DNA from: Patiria pectinifera
Lineage: Eukaryota > Echinodermata > Asteroidea > Valvatida > Asterinidae
Direction of reading: 5' to 3'
DNA: 64,000 nt
Assembly (NCBI GenBank): GCA_029964075.1
Contig: CM057140.1
Location: forward strand, 12,914,643 to 12,978,642
A program made the translations under genes and the position numbers. Shown piece after piece: positions 36,466-47,729 of the stretch. Numbering within the stretch: the first letter of the stretch is position 1; every line of letters begins with the position of its first letter. Under the pieces are notes generated by a model, which ran no database searches, was not told the DNA's origin, and saw only the letters and a program-made list of their open reading frames with translations.

Positions 36466-36730
36466 AAGGAGACATTGTCGTCATGCGTTATACCTTAGGG
36501 AGACATCGGCCATTAGGGAGACATTTCACTGTCTCCCTTGATAATGTCACAACTCCTATTTAGAGGCAATAATTTTCGCAACTACTCTAGATCGATTGCT
36601 CATGGTCCAAATTATAAATATACCAAAATTCGTGGGGGTAGGATGAGGGAAAATTGGGGTTAGGGGTCACTAAAGTTAGAGGGAAAAATGTGCACCTCCA
36701 GGAATGTCTCTCTAAGGTTCCATTTCCCGT
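36466..36730 (-). repeat. Dispersed repeat with GAGACATT ends, copy 3 (inverted)
   Basis: GGGGTTAGGGGTCACTAAAG and GGGAGACATTTCACTGTCTC are reverse complements of segments in the 24.74-kb copy. Confidence 0.65.
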
Positions 36731-37121
36731 AATAATACATGTAATTGTATTAAGTACTTAGATATGAAGACAACAATATTTCATTATAATTAGGAGATAG
36801 ATTTGAAAAATACTTTAAGCCTATAATATACTGATCAGTCTAGAGGTGATTGAGTGCAATAATAGATCTCTTGGAATGCTAAAAGAAAAATTGGCCTCCA
36901 GAACTTCAGGTCACTCCGCTTGGGTATTTTTCAGACCAGCAGATAAGACACGCCTACACAATAGACTGATTGCGCTCATCAGCCATCATTGAGGTGTGTT
37001 TTGTTATTTAATTCATTAACAATGGATGCCCAAGAGGTCTGCTCATGCGTATCCCTGTTGAACAAAAGCACACACCTCAAATATGGCTGCAGTGAAAACC
37101 GTCTATGAATTTTTTTTCTCC

Positions 37122-37323
37122 TGGGGACAATGTTATGGAGCTGCTTGAGCACAGAATATTTGCTGAGCAGATAAAGCCAAATTAGCTTACCAGTGAAAAT
37201 GCAATGCACATGCAGTGTGTAATATTTTTAACGGGTACTCGGCCGATATTCGCTTAGCGAGTTAAATCCGCTTAAACAAGCACTCATTTCTGCTTATTTA
37301 GCAGCAAGATGAAATTGGGCCCA
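37122..37323. mobile_element. MITE of the GCTTAGCA family
   Basis: Inverted ends: ATGGAGCTGCTTGAGCACAG at left and AAATTGGGCCCA at right, as in the 57.3-kb copy. Confidence 0.65.
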
Positions 37324-37329
37324 TGACTG

Positions 37330-40300
37330 TTTATTTCCTTTTACTGTGTATAGCCTACACACACACGAACAATGCTGTATGATAATTGCAAATAAAAGTT
37401 GAACATTTCCGCACATAATGTGGCAAACTACAACCAACGATTATTGTTTGTTTTTGTCTGTTCACATCTCCTTTCTCGAGTTGTTTACAGTGTGTTTAAT
37501 TTATGACGAGAGCTCTGCGTACTGAGCCAAAGGGTAACGGGGCAGAAGAGTAAATTAACGGACTACTTGAAGATGGGACACAAACGGGTGGACATACGAA
37601 GAATTGTGGCGTAACATGCAGGAAATGGTTTTCACGGTCGGTGCATTGTCGTTATGTGCTGGTAGCACGGCTCGTTCCATGGCAATTTCATGATTTGACC
37701 GGTTGAAATAGAAATCGGTACGGTGTGACATGAAGGCGCGAAGGCATGTTCTACGGGGCAAGGGGGCGTAATGCAACCCATCCAATCGGCGCAGAAGGAA
37801 AACACCCAAAACATGACCAGTGCCGCTTTCAGAGTTTCCCCATCCGTGCATGGTTAGTGACAGGAGGGGTATCTGTGAAGAGGAAACAGGGTATAGCTGG
37901 GGATAAACAGTTTCACAGGTACCCCCAGCCTCGTCCCAAAGGGCCTACTTTATTTTCAACTTTGTTTCCAATGAGAGAGCAGGCAGTAAGGTCGCACTGC
38001 TCGATACCATGGGAACGAGGTTGAGGTACCCCCTCCCCAAAATCTAAGTCTGGACAATGTCACGGAAATCGCCATTTTTGTGGTCACGTGGTAACCCCAA
38101 GGGCATTTCATTGAAAAGATGTCCACCATACCATCGTATCTCCAGTGTTTTCGATGAAACACCCCTCGAGATTACCACGAGGCCACAAAGATAGTGGTAT
38201 CCGTGCAACGGTCTATGTTTTTAAAAAAATGAGTACCCCTAGTTGATAAGGGGAGCACAGGCCACAGCTTGCCAACCTATACTCCTGCTCAGGGCCCGAC
38301 TTCCATTCCCTCTCCTGTACACTTCACATGTGTTGGGAAAATGCTTCATGCTTTTGAAATTATGGCCAAACCCATTCAATGTCCCCCTCAAAGAAAACGA
38401 GGACCCAAATGCTTCCCTCTTCTCGCGCTCTCTGCAAATATTTTACCCTAAAACGGCCAGCGCAAGAAGCGCGCATGGCATGATACTTTGCTCTTCGAAC
38501 AAATTCGTATCGATAAGCAGTATTAAATACCAAGAAATCAACTTTATTGTTGATGTTCCCTAAAGTGGTGCGGCCCCTTATGTGCCGCACTTTTGATTTT
38601 TCGCCTCTAGGTGCCTTGCTATAGAGCAAAATAATGTTTTACCTCAAGTTTCCCAGTAAATGTAATTTCATCGAGCTCTAAACATTCCGTTCATAAATCT
38701 TGAGTTTACCTACCCGTTACGAAGTTAACGTGATTTTGTTCCGATTTTATTTTGAAGTGCACAATGAACTCCCTTGAAAATCAGCCGAAAAATAAGATAA
38801 TTTTCCTAAAAACTTCTAGTTGGGTATGTGAGAAGAGAATGATAATAATGGTTTATCAGAATTTGTCAACTTTAAAGAAATTTATTAAATGTTAACTTGG
38901 GATTTTCCGAGATTTATTCAAGTGCGCCACGTCAGGGAACACTCTGCCGATTTTGCACCCAATTTCCGGACGCCAACGTGTTTGAATTTCAGACTAAATT
39001 TCATGACACTGAAATTGTTCACAAACGTTCAACAGCAAGTATTAGTAAGGTAAAAGTACCAGTATTTGGCTGAACGCATTTAGAGTTCGTCAACAAAGAG
39101 GTTTGGCAACACTGCACGAGGAAAGTCGAGGGAGACGTCGAAGTGCGCCACGTTATAGGAGAATGTTTCAGTCGTCCCGTCGAGGAATTTTTATTTTGTT
39201 CACCACCACTGACACGCAGTCAATTAATACAGTGGCTAGTTTATCTTCGGGCAAACAAGAGTAGTCCAGTGTTTATTTTCCCGAAATTCCTTGCCGATGA
39301 TTTAAATTGAAACGAAAGAAAAATCTTATGAAAGCGGTATGCGAGTGAAGGTCTTAAACGTCACACAGTTTTCATGTGCGCAAAGGGGAAACATTTTGAC
39401 AGATGGAAACATATTTCATTTGATTGTTTTCATAAATCACATGAAGAAAAATATTCGGTTATGATGCTTAATAAAAAATGGCCAAACTGACAAATTCCAC
39501 GAAAAAAAAAAAGCTCCATCGATAGAAAGGACACATTTAGGTCATTAAAACAAACTGTCGTTAGGAAATCAATAATTGTCGGCAAAAAATGTGACTCGAA
39601 TCGCACAGTATTTTATCGCACTACCGGTTGCAGCCACGCCCAACTAGAATATGGCCGATTTCCTCAATGTTGCGTCTACGTACATGTATTGTGACTTGGT
39701 ATATATGCGAAAGTCAGGCACATCTGATGGGTTCAAAAGTCAAAATTGAAGTTTTCAATAATTAATTTCGCCTTTAACACAAACTGAATTACGTTTCAAA
39801 GCACTCAAATCAGGTGAATTACAGTAGTCTATGATTTCTAAATCATTTAACCGAATTCGGCACCGACTTCCTCTGACTCACTATAGCTGTCACGCCAAAT
39901 AACCGACTCAATTTAACAACTTGCGACATTTCTACCTAAAACTAGCTTTTAATTGTGTAACTCTATTAAGGTGCCACGCGCCAGTCATTAGATAACCACA
40001 AATACATACACATCCTTCAAAAACACTGTCTCCGACCTTTCACTGACCGTGTTCATCATCCATCAATTTCCTCGAATGGAGGCCTTCCCGTTGAATATAT
40101 TGCATTAGCAATACGGACTCGGCAATGAAGTAATAAAAGTCATTGTCACAACGGCATTAGGCACCGTCGGGGAAGAATTAAATAAAAACATGACGAGGTT
40201 TGTGGTCTAATCACAGCGCAAGGATATAATGGATCATGGAACGATTCGGAAATCACAAAGAGTAGGTCTCAATCAATAACGTTAATGGAGGTAGCGTGCT

Positions 40301-41480
40301 TATTAGGAGAGCAACATTAAATAGGATAGGGCGAAATAAATGGGATACTTTACTTGAATTAATTCTCAGAAGGCGTATAATGGAATAATGGTACGAGTTC
40401 TGTAGTCTGCATGATAAACTGTCAATCGGCCGTGCGTTGACAGATCCATATATAGAGTATCAACAATGGATTTTAATGGATTGATTACCTTTATAGATAA
40501 CCTATTGCTTTCGTTGTTGTTTTGAGGGTTTTTTGGGGGGGGGTTCGTGAAATGGAAATCACAGACATACGCTGTTTGTCTAGGGGAGGGGAAAGAAGGG
40601 GTGGTAGGATGGAGGTGGGAAATCCAGAAGAAAGGTGACCCTTAAGTTATTCCATTTATTGGGATCTTGTGGGTGCAATTTTTAGTTTATTATTGTTGTT
40701 CGCTTACACGAGTGATTAATCAATAGTATTCAATGATAAAACAAATAGTAATCAATACAATTTAAATAATGCTACACTCCATATATCCACACATTTGACA
40801 AACAGATGAAAACAAAAAGAGTGTTGCGTAAAGAGAGTCTCCAGACCTTTTATTAATCAGCTTCATTTTTTTCTTTTGCAAAGTCCTCATCGATTTGCGA
40901 GGTTATAGACGTGGCTCCACAGCCCCTGCAAAACTATCACTTTCCCATTCGTATAAAGCGGAAATATGTTTCGAGGCAGTTTCGGAATAAACATGACTTA
41001 ATTAAGCTGCTCAAAATGTAGGATAAGAACAATGCCGCAATTACATGTTTTACGACGGAAATTTCACATCTTGGTCAACACAGCCCCACCACTGATAACA
41101 GTTACACCACACTGCGTCAGAAAAAGTCGCAATGCAGTCGTTCTATTCATTAACAAAATTCCACTTCATTATTAAAATGAATATTAAGATACCAAAAGGC
41201 CATGCTTGAGAATGCACGACTAGAATTACGGCCACCATCAACTAGGCCTGTCGGTAAACAGAGCCGCTATCAGCGACCGCGCAAAATACACACAGAAAGC
41301 AAATAGGACGAACGGAATAAGCCGGTACGGCAAGACTCGGCATGTGTACATCCAACATACTGACAGTTTCAAATTACCGAAAGTACTTGAAGCTGGATAG
41401 TATTTGCTTCTTTAAGTTTAGGAGCATCCAGCATATTTGCTATTGGAGGACCCTTGGCACGCCATATTAAAGAGGTGATT
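37330..41480. other. Intergenic, no gene; TAAT-rich unique stretch near 40.0-40.5 kb
   Basis: No exon, SINE or MITE copy recognised. The stretch from about 39990 to 40470 has non-repetitive, TAAT-rich composition of the kind seen in conserved noncoding elements, only a candidate. Confidence 0.35.
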
Positions 41481-41482
41481 TC

Positions 41483-42120
41483 GTGGGAGGGTGGGGTTGA
41501 GGGGTTGAGATTGAGGGGTGGAGGTAAGGGTCTGGATTTTAGGGTGGAGTTGAGGGGTGGAGGTGGGGTTGAGGGGTGGGGTTGAGGGGTAGGGTTGAGG
41601 GTGGGGTTGAAGGTGGGGTTGAGGGACGGGTTTGAGGGACGGGTTTGAGGGGTGGGGTTGAGGGGTCGGCTTGAGGGTTGAGGTTGAGGGGTGGGTTTGA
41701 TGGTTGGGGTTGAGGGGTGGGTTTGAGGGTTGGGGTTGAGGGACGGGTTTAAGGGTTGGGGTTGAGGGGTGGGTGTGTGGGTTGGGTTGAGGGTGGGTTT
41801 GTGGGTTGGGTTGAGGGGTGGGTATGAGGCGTGGGTTTTAAGGGGGGTTTTGAGGGTTGGGGTTGAGGGTTGGGGTTGAGGGTTGGGGTTGAGGGTTGGG
41901 GTTGAGGGACGGGTTTGAGGGACGGGTTTGAGGGGCGGGTTTGAGGGGTGGGGATTGAGGGTGGGGTTGAGGGGGGGGGGTTGGGGGGTGGGGTTGAGGG
42001 TTGGGGTTGAGGGGTGGGGCTGAGGGGTGGGGTTGAGGGGTGGGATTGAGGGGTGGGGATTGACAGGTGGGGTTGGAGGGTGGGGTTGAGGGGTGAGGTT
42101 GAGGGTTGGGTTGATGGTGA
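41483..42120. repeat. G-rich minisatellite (GGGGTTGAGGGGTG family)
   Basis: About 640 bp of 13-16-bp units GGGGTTGAGGGGTGG with GGGTTGAGG and GACGGGTTTGAGG variants; G runs of 3 or more at nearly every unit. The C-rich strand has long open frames that are not genes. Confidence 0.95.
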
Positions 42121-42124
42121 GAGT

Positions 42125-43195
42125 CGATGCTCGACGCCACGTGCGTGATGATCAACCCTCAATTGGACAGTTCAGTTAGCCAATAAAGCTTGGCTCCCCT
42201 GTTCACATAGTATTGACAAAGATAATCAATACATGAGTGAATGTTTCAAGGGACGACTCTTTGACACAAGAAGAAAAAAACACAGTTCAGGAAATTAAAA
42301 AATACGGTACAATGATTATATTTTTCTCTCGTAATTTACAGGCGGCAAACATGTAAATGTCTTTTCATGAAGATATAACATGACTTCTGGTCGGATGTCA
42401 AGTTAGTGGCTACATTGTACTTGTGATTTCCCTTGAGAATATAATACGGCCTTGAAATTCTGGGCATGAAGCGGTTATATTTACATGTTCCTTAGTACAA
42501 CCATGGAGGGTTCCATATAGGGGGCGGATCCAGACACCAAATGGGAGGGGCATATGAAGCTGAATCTTGTCTGCATGCTGGAACCACAAATTTCACACAC
42601 ATTGGCAAGGGGGCCCAAGTAGGGCAATTCAATATAAAATATCACGGGATGTCCTCTTGAATCAAACTGATGCCGTCTTTTCCTCCCACCCCCTGCCACC
42701 AAGCCACGCCCCTTGACAGCCCAGCTCTTGTTCCCCCTCAAAAAAAAGGATTTTTCATCCGACAATTTATACTGCTCAAGTTAAGAGTGAGTGCGGACCT
42801 TGTTTTATTGACACAACAATGACTAAAGGGTTTACTCAGTACGACCCCCCCCCCACTTCAGAGTGTTGTCCTGATGTCCTACGTCCATCGCCAGCTTTTC
42901 TTTAACACACACGGACCCTGGACCCTCTTAGATTTGAAGGCAACTATAGGGTCATTTATTACTGTTTGCTTGGTGGCTACTTTAAACGCACCACGTATTT
43001 GTTTATGGCGTTCAACTTGACGAGAGCACTCGCAAGGAACTTTGGGTTCTATATTGAAAATTCGAGAGAGCAAGCAAAAGGGCAGATATTGTGGCCATTA
43101 TTTGTACACCATCGTATGTTAAGATGGACCAAGTGGAAATATAAACATGGTAAATTTGTAAAGCGATTGTAATATTTAGATTTGGTGACATCAGC
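42125..43195. other. Intergenic, nothing recognised
   Basis: No exon or repeat copy recognised. Confidence 0.4.
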
Positions 43196-43199
43196 TAGT

Positions 43200-44737
43200 T
43201 GTGTTTAGATTGAGAAAAAGTGGCAGCCATCTTCTTTACGGGGAGAGGCCATCTCCTATAAAGACACAAGCCATTGGAAATAAAGGTCTGCAGTTTCTTT
43301 TTCTTTTTGGTGGTACCAGAGGGCCAGGCTAGTGTCATCCTTGTACCTATCACAAACTGACTCACTGACTATCATTTGTGAGCTGGGCAGTGCTATTGTA
43401 TAGGATAACCCTGTAATACCAATTACCCCGTCATGCCAATTACCTGCACCCCATAATGTCAATTACCTTGTAATGGGCATCATTTAGATAGAGAAAAGTG
43501 GCAGCCATCTTCTTTACAGGGAGCGGCCATATTCTATAAAGTCAGAGGCCATCTTGAAAGAAAGGCCCCCTTGCTTTTTTTGGTGGTACCAGAGGGCCAG
43601 GCTAGTGTCATCCTTGTACCTATCACAAACTGACTCACCGACTATCATTTGTGAGCCGGGCAGTGCTATTGTATAGGATTACCCTGTAATACCAAATACC
43701 CGGTAATGTCAATTACCTGTACCCCATAATGCCAACTACCTTGTAATGGGCATCATCCAGTCCATTCTATAGACAACATGCATGAAACATTTGGTGACAT
43801 CTGATTGTCATGTTTAGATAGAGAGAAAAAAAGTGGCAGCCATCTTCTTTACAGGGAGCGGCCATATTCTATAAAGTCAGAGGCCATCTTGAAAGAAAGG
43901 CCCCCTTGCTTTTTTTGGTGGTACCAGAGGGCCAGGCTAGTGTCATCCTTGTACCTATCACAAACTGACGGACTATCATTTGTGAGCCGGGCAGTGCTAT
44001 TGTATAGGATTACCCTGTAATACCAATTACCCCGTAATGCCAATTACCTGTACCCCATAATGCCAATTACCTTGTAATGGGCATCATCCAGCCCATTCTG
44101 TAGACAACATGCATGAAACATTTGGTGACATCTGATTGTCATGTTTAGATTGAGAGGAAAAAAGTGGCAGCCATCTTCTTTACAGGGAGCGGCCATTTTC
44201 TATAAAGTCAGAGGCCATCTTGAAATAAAGGTCTCCCGTTCCTTTTTTTTTTGGTGGTACCAGAGGGCCAGCCTAGTGCCATCCTTGTACCTATCACAAA
44301 AAGACTCACCGACTATCATTTGTGAGCCGGGCAGTGCTATTGTATAGGATTACCCTGTAATACCAATTACCCCATAAAGCCAATTACCTGTACCTCATAA
44401 TGCCAATTACCTTGTAATGGGCATCATCCAGCCCATTCTGTAGACAACATGCATGAAACACTTGGTGACATGTGATTGTCATGTTTAGATTGAGAGAAAA
44501 AAGCAGTGGCCATCTTCTTTAATGGGAGAGGCCATCTCCTGTAAAGTCAAAGGCCATCTTGAAAGAAAGGTCTCCCCTTGCGTGTTTGGTGGTACCAGAG
44601 AGCCAGCCTAGTGTTATCTTTGTACCTATCACAAAAAGACTCACTGACTATCATTTGACAGCCGAGCAGTGCTATTGTATAGGATTCCCCCATAATACCA
44701 ATTACCCCGTAATGCCGATTACCCCATCATGCCAATC
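43200..44737. repeat. Satellite, about 280-340-bp unit, five copies
   Basis: Core GCAGCCATCTTCTTTA recurs at about 43223, 43501, 43837, 44167 and 44505. Each copy also has GGTGGTACCAGAGGGCCAG, TTGTACCTATCACAAA and a TAATRCCAATTACC sub-repeat. The array resumes at 44992 after an inserted MITE. Confidence 0.93.
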
Positions 44738-44991
44738 GGGGACTTTTGAGACGTTGGTGGCAGTGAACACACCGGTCATTTGTTCATTGTTTGCGTCATA
44801 TTGAGCATGCGCGCTTTAGCTTAAACATGGCGTAAACAATGCGAGATTTTGAGACGTTGGTGGCAGCAAACATACGGGACCTTTTTCCATTGTTTGCGTC
44901 ATATGGAGCATTCGCGCTTTAGCTTAAACATGACGTAATAATTGAAAAAGGACCGGTGTGATTGCTGCCACCAACGTCTCAAAAGTCTCCC
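44738..44991. mobile_element. MITE inserted in the satellite
   Basis: GGGACTTTTGAGACGTTGG and TGGCAG at the left are inverted at the right as CTGCCACCAACGTCTCAAAA. The interior holds a direct duplication (GCATGCGCGCTTTAGCTTAA and a close variant). Satellite sequence lies on both sides. Confidence 0.8.
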
Positions 44992-45087
44992 ATGACCGTG
45001 TAATTATGGGCTTCATCCAGCCCATTTTCTCGAGCGAGTAGAATTTTCTGCACTCTGGGACCAGCTTTACTAGGCATGCTTGGTCTT

Positions 45088-45415
45088 ATAGACCTCTATC
45101 GTGCTGCATCCAATTACAATACGGAATGACAATGTACTTTTCTGTGCACAAAGGAACCAAGCTATTTTTCCTTCTAGCCTCACTTTGGTTACACTCTCCT
45201 GAAGACGGTCAGAGCATACTGACCGGAACGTCGAGTTTATACCTCTGGTCCTTTTCAGAACCATTCTCTTAGTTGAGAAATTATTCGCACATGGTGTTTC
45301 CGCAAACCTTTCATTATTTAGTATCTCCACCATGCAAAGCCTCAAATCTTACTTGGTTACATTGATATAAATGGGGAAAAATCAAGATAGCGACAACATG
45401 ATAATGTTTTTTTTT
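45088..45415 (+). repeat. Dispersed repeat CAGTCATGTTCCCTGTATCC family, copy 3, interrupted
   Basis: A diverged copy whose CACTTTGGTTACA is split from TTGATATAAATGGGGAAAAA by a 159-bp insertion (45194-45352). Confidence 0.7.
45194..45352 (+). mobile_element. Short retroelement insertion with hammerhead-like motif
   Basis: Flanked by TTGGTTACA at 45185-45193 and 45353-45361, a target-site duplication. It carries CTGAAGA, a perfect 7-bp stem (CGGTCAG/CTGACCG) and GGAACGTCGAG, resembling the decayed hammerhead found in Penelope-like elements. The same unit ends the element at 60.65 kb. Confidence 0.6.
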
Positions 45416-45419
45416 TGTA

Positions 45420-46840
45420 GGATGCTGCACATGATTTTGTGCAAATGTGGTCCACGGTTCAAATAAACAACAAAAGGTTTTAACCCTTGCTGATGGTTAT
45501 TGATTCAGCTGTACAACGTCTAGGAACGGCCTCACATTACTACACACCTCAGAGTGTGTCTTAGGAAATTACTGGAGAGAGGACAGCTGAGCAAACAGAC
45601 AATCAATGACTACAGAGTAAGAAAACTGAAAATAAAATCCAAAACTGGGGACATTTGCAACATAAGTAGCATGTTTCCTGCGTCTGGGCTAGTGTTGAAA
45701 GGAACCCTTCCGGGAAAAAAAATCTCATAACTTCACGCTTACGTCAAATTTAAACAACATAATAAAAACACTGACTCAGAAGAGGGGCCTTTCAAGGACT
45801 ATAAAATGTATGGTATGCCAAAAGAAACCAGACATTTTTGGTTCTCTAAGATGTTTACGTCGTACCCTGCAGTATGAATGTCTCTAGAATCACAAAAACT
45901 GACAGAGATGTATTGACGGGCAGGACACATTTTGCCTGCTTTGATGGAAATTTGACACTTGAGCCGAAATTGAAGTTATCTCAGCAAGAGGGACAACAGA
46001 CAATATTTGAAGAACACGCCAGTGCTTTTGGCAGGAATGCATGTATTGGGATATGTGCATGAGTGAAAAGTTACTGGTACATTAAAAAACAACAAATACA
46101 ATTTTTTGAAAATCACAAAACCGACGTGTTGGCAACGATGTGTTGGTTGACATAAATGGGCGGACCTCATCATAGAAGTAATAATTTATTTAGTGAGCTT
46201 CAGACACAAATGTTTCATAATTTTCCTATTTTATTTTTTTAAATAATTTTAATCAAAATGTGTACAATGTACCTTCATTACAATTATGATGGGCTAATTA
46301 AAGGGCGTGGTCACGGCAGAATTAACAGGTGTTTTTACAGAGACGATGCGGCCGTGACATTTTTGCACTCGCATTCAAAAATACATTTTGAATTGAATTT
46401 TATGAAAAAAAGGACTATCATCAGAATCTGCGTCTTCTTTTCTTGAAATCTGTATGAGAAAATTCAGTCCCTACGTGTGGGAGATTATCAACATGGTTTG
46501 TCCAGTGTAGACAGTCAACAACTCTCTCTGTAGCATGAAACGTATTGCCCTTTCGTGTAAGAGTGCACCTTGTGCATGCATGCATTATAACCGCTCTTCT
46601 TTCAACTGCGAATCAGCCAATGCCAGCTTGAGCCGGCCAGTGCTCATTGTCAAATTGTACAAACTGTACTTCACTCCGACATTCCATTGACAAGTTAAGG
46701 CTTGTAAAGTTAAAGGGAATATACATCATTTGCTCTTGCTGTAATTTTCAGAAATGGATGGAATTGGGGGGTTGGAAATATATAGCAAATATAGTTACAC
46801 TGACTTTTTTGAGGTTTTGGGTTCGACAATGCTATAAAAA
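45420..46840. other. Intergenic, nothing recognised
   Basis: No exon or repeat copy seen downstream of CDK5RAP1. Confidence 0.4.
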
Positions 46841-46844
46841 CCAA

Positions 46845-47075
46845 GAAAAACAATCATTTTCCTGTAGTCTGGTTCCCCGACTCCATATAAGAAGAAACAG
46901 AGCAGTTTACATACATTGGGGAATTGTAAGGTCAGGGAACCAGTCTAGCTGGCTTGTACCCGTTCATAGGTGTGTTATCGATTGCAAACAAGTGCGATGG
47001 TCAATTGGGGCCAGTATTTGAAAAAAAGCCAGTTTTTTTCCAACGCTGGTCGGCCGACCAGCGTTGGAAATTGAT
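46845..47075. repeat. Dispersed element with a perfect 34-bp palindrome, copy 2
   Basis: Inverted relative to the 18.89-kb copy. Positions 47037-47070 form a perfect palindrome centred on TCGGCCGA. Confidence 0.75.
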
Positions 47076-47353
47076 ACAAAAATATCACTTTTCCTGAAAA
47101 TGACAGTATACCAGGTGCCATGATTTTACAGGATACTTTACACTGTCATTCACAGTCCAGCAAGGTATTTCAAAATGATTTGGTAGTTTTATTTTTTGAT
47201 GTTTGCAAATGTTGTATTTTCCCTTTAAGGCAAGTTAAAGTTTGCATTTATCGACATGTGAACAAAAGTAAAAGCTTGAGAAAATGGCTTGAAAGTTTGG
47301 CCTGTTTCGTGAAAATGAAAGATGCCAATTGTTTTTCCTTAAAAAAAACAACT

Positions 47354-47359
47354 TTTATT
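47354..47359 (-). promoter_or_regulatory. CDK5RAP1: Candidate poly(A) signal of CDK5RAP1
   Basis: AATAAA on the minus strand, about 250 bp after the stop codon, the first canonical signal noticed downstream. Confidence 0.5.
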
Positions 47360-47609
47360 CCAGGATTATTATAGTATTTCTTTTAAACTATGTGTACATG
47401 TAGTAGACGTGACAGATTAAAAATATCAATACATCTGGAAATTGAAAAAAGAAATCGGCTCCATTCGGGTTTTTTTGTTGCATTTCTCTCTACTACAGCC
47501 CGTGCTCAGTTGTGTCTCAGTTTTTTCCAAACGCCTCACATGTATTTTTACTTTTGTGTGCGATGATGATATGAAACAACAACAACTAAACAATATAATA
47601 AAACCCTGG

Positions 47610-47729
47610 CTACCTGTTGGTTTCTGCAGAGTACCAGGCATCAGCCGCTTGCTCAGTGCGGTGGAAATTTTTCAGGGTGGTGTGGTACAGCGCACTTCCC
47701 TTCAGAACCTGAGAATTACAGCTGTCAAT
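47610..47729 (-). CDS. CDK5RAP1: CDK5RAP1 last coding exon
   Basis: 39 codons plus stop TAG (47612-47610). [19 protein letters not shown] aligns with the human ending ITSASSQTLRG...TTL, and a divergent tail ends AETNR. The acceptor is ttgcttggtag, phase 0. The exon is short, but its position, frame and residues fit well. Confidence 0.85.
   Translation of the reverse strand: MDSCNSQVLKGSALYHTTLKNFHRTEQAADAWYSAETNR

Noticed and set aside
41749..42162. Proline-rich open frame of 137 codons on the minus strand
   Set aside because: It is the C-rich strand of the G-rich minisatellite, with no independent coding signal.
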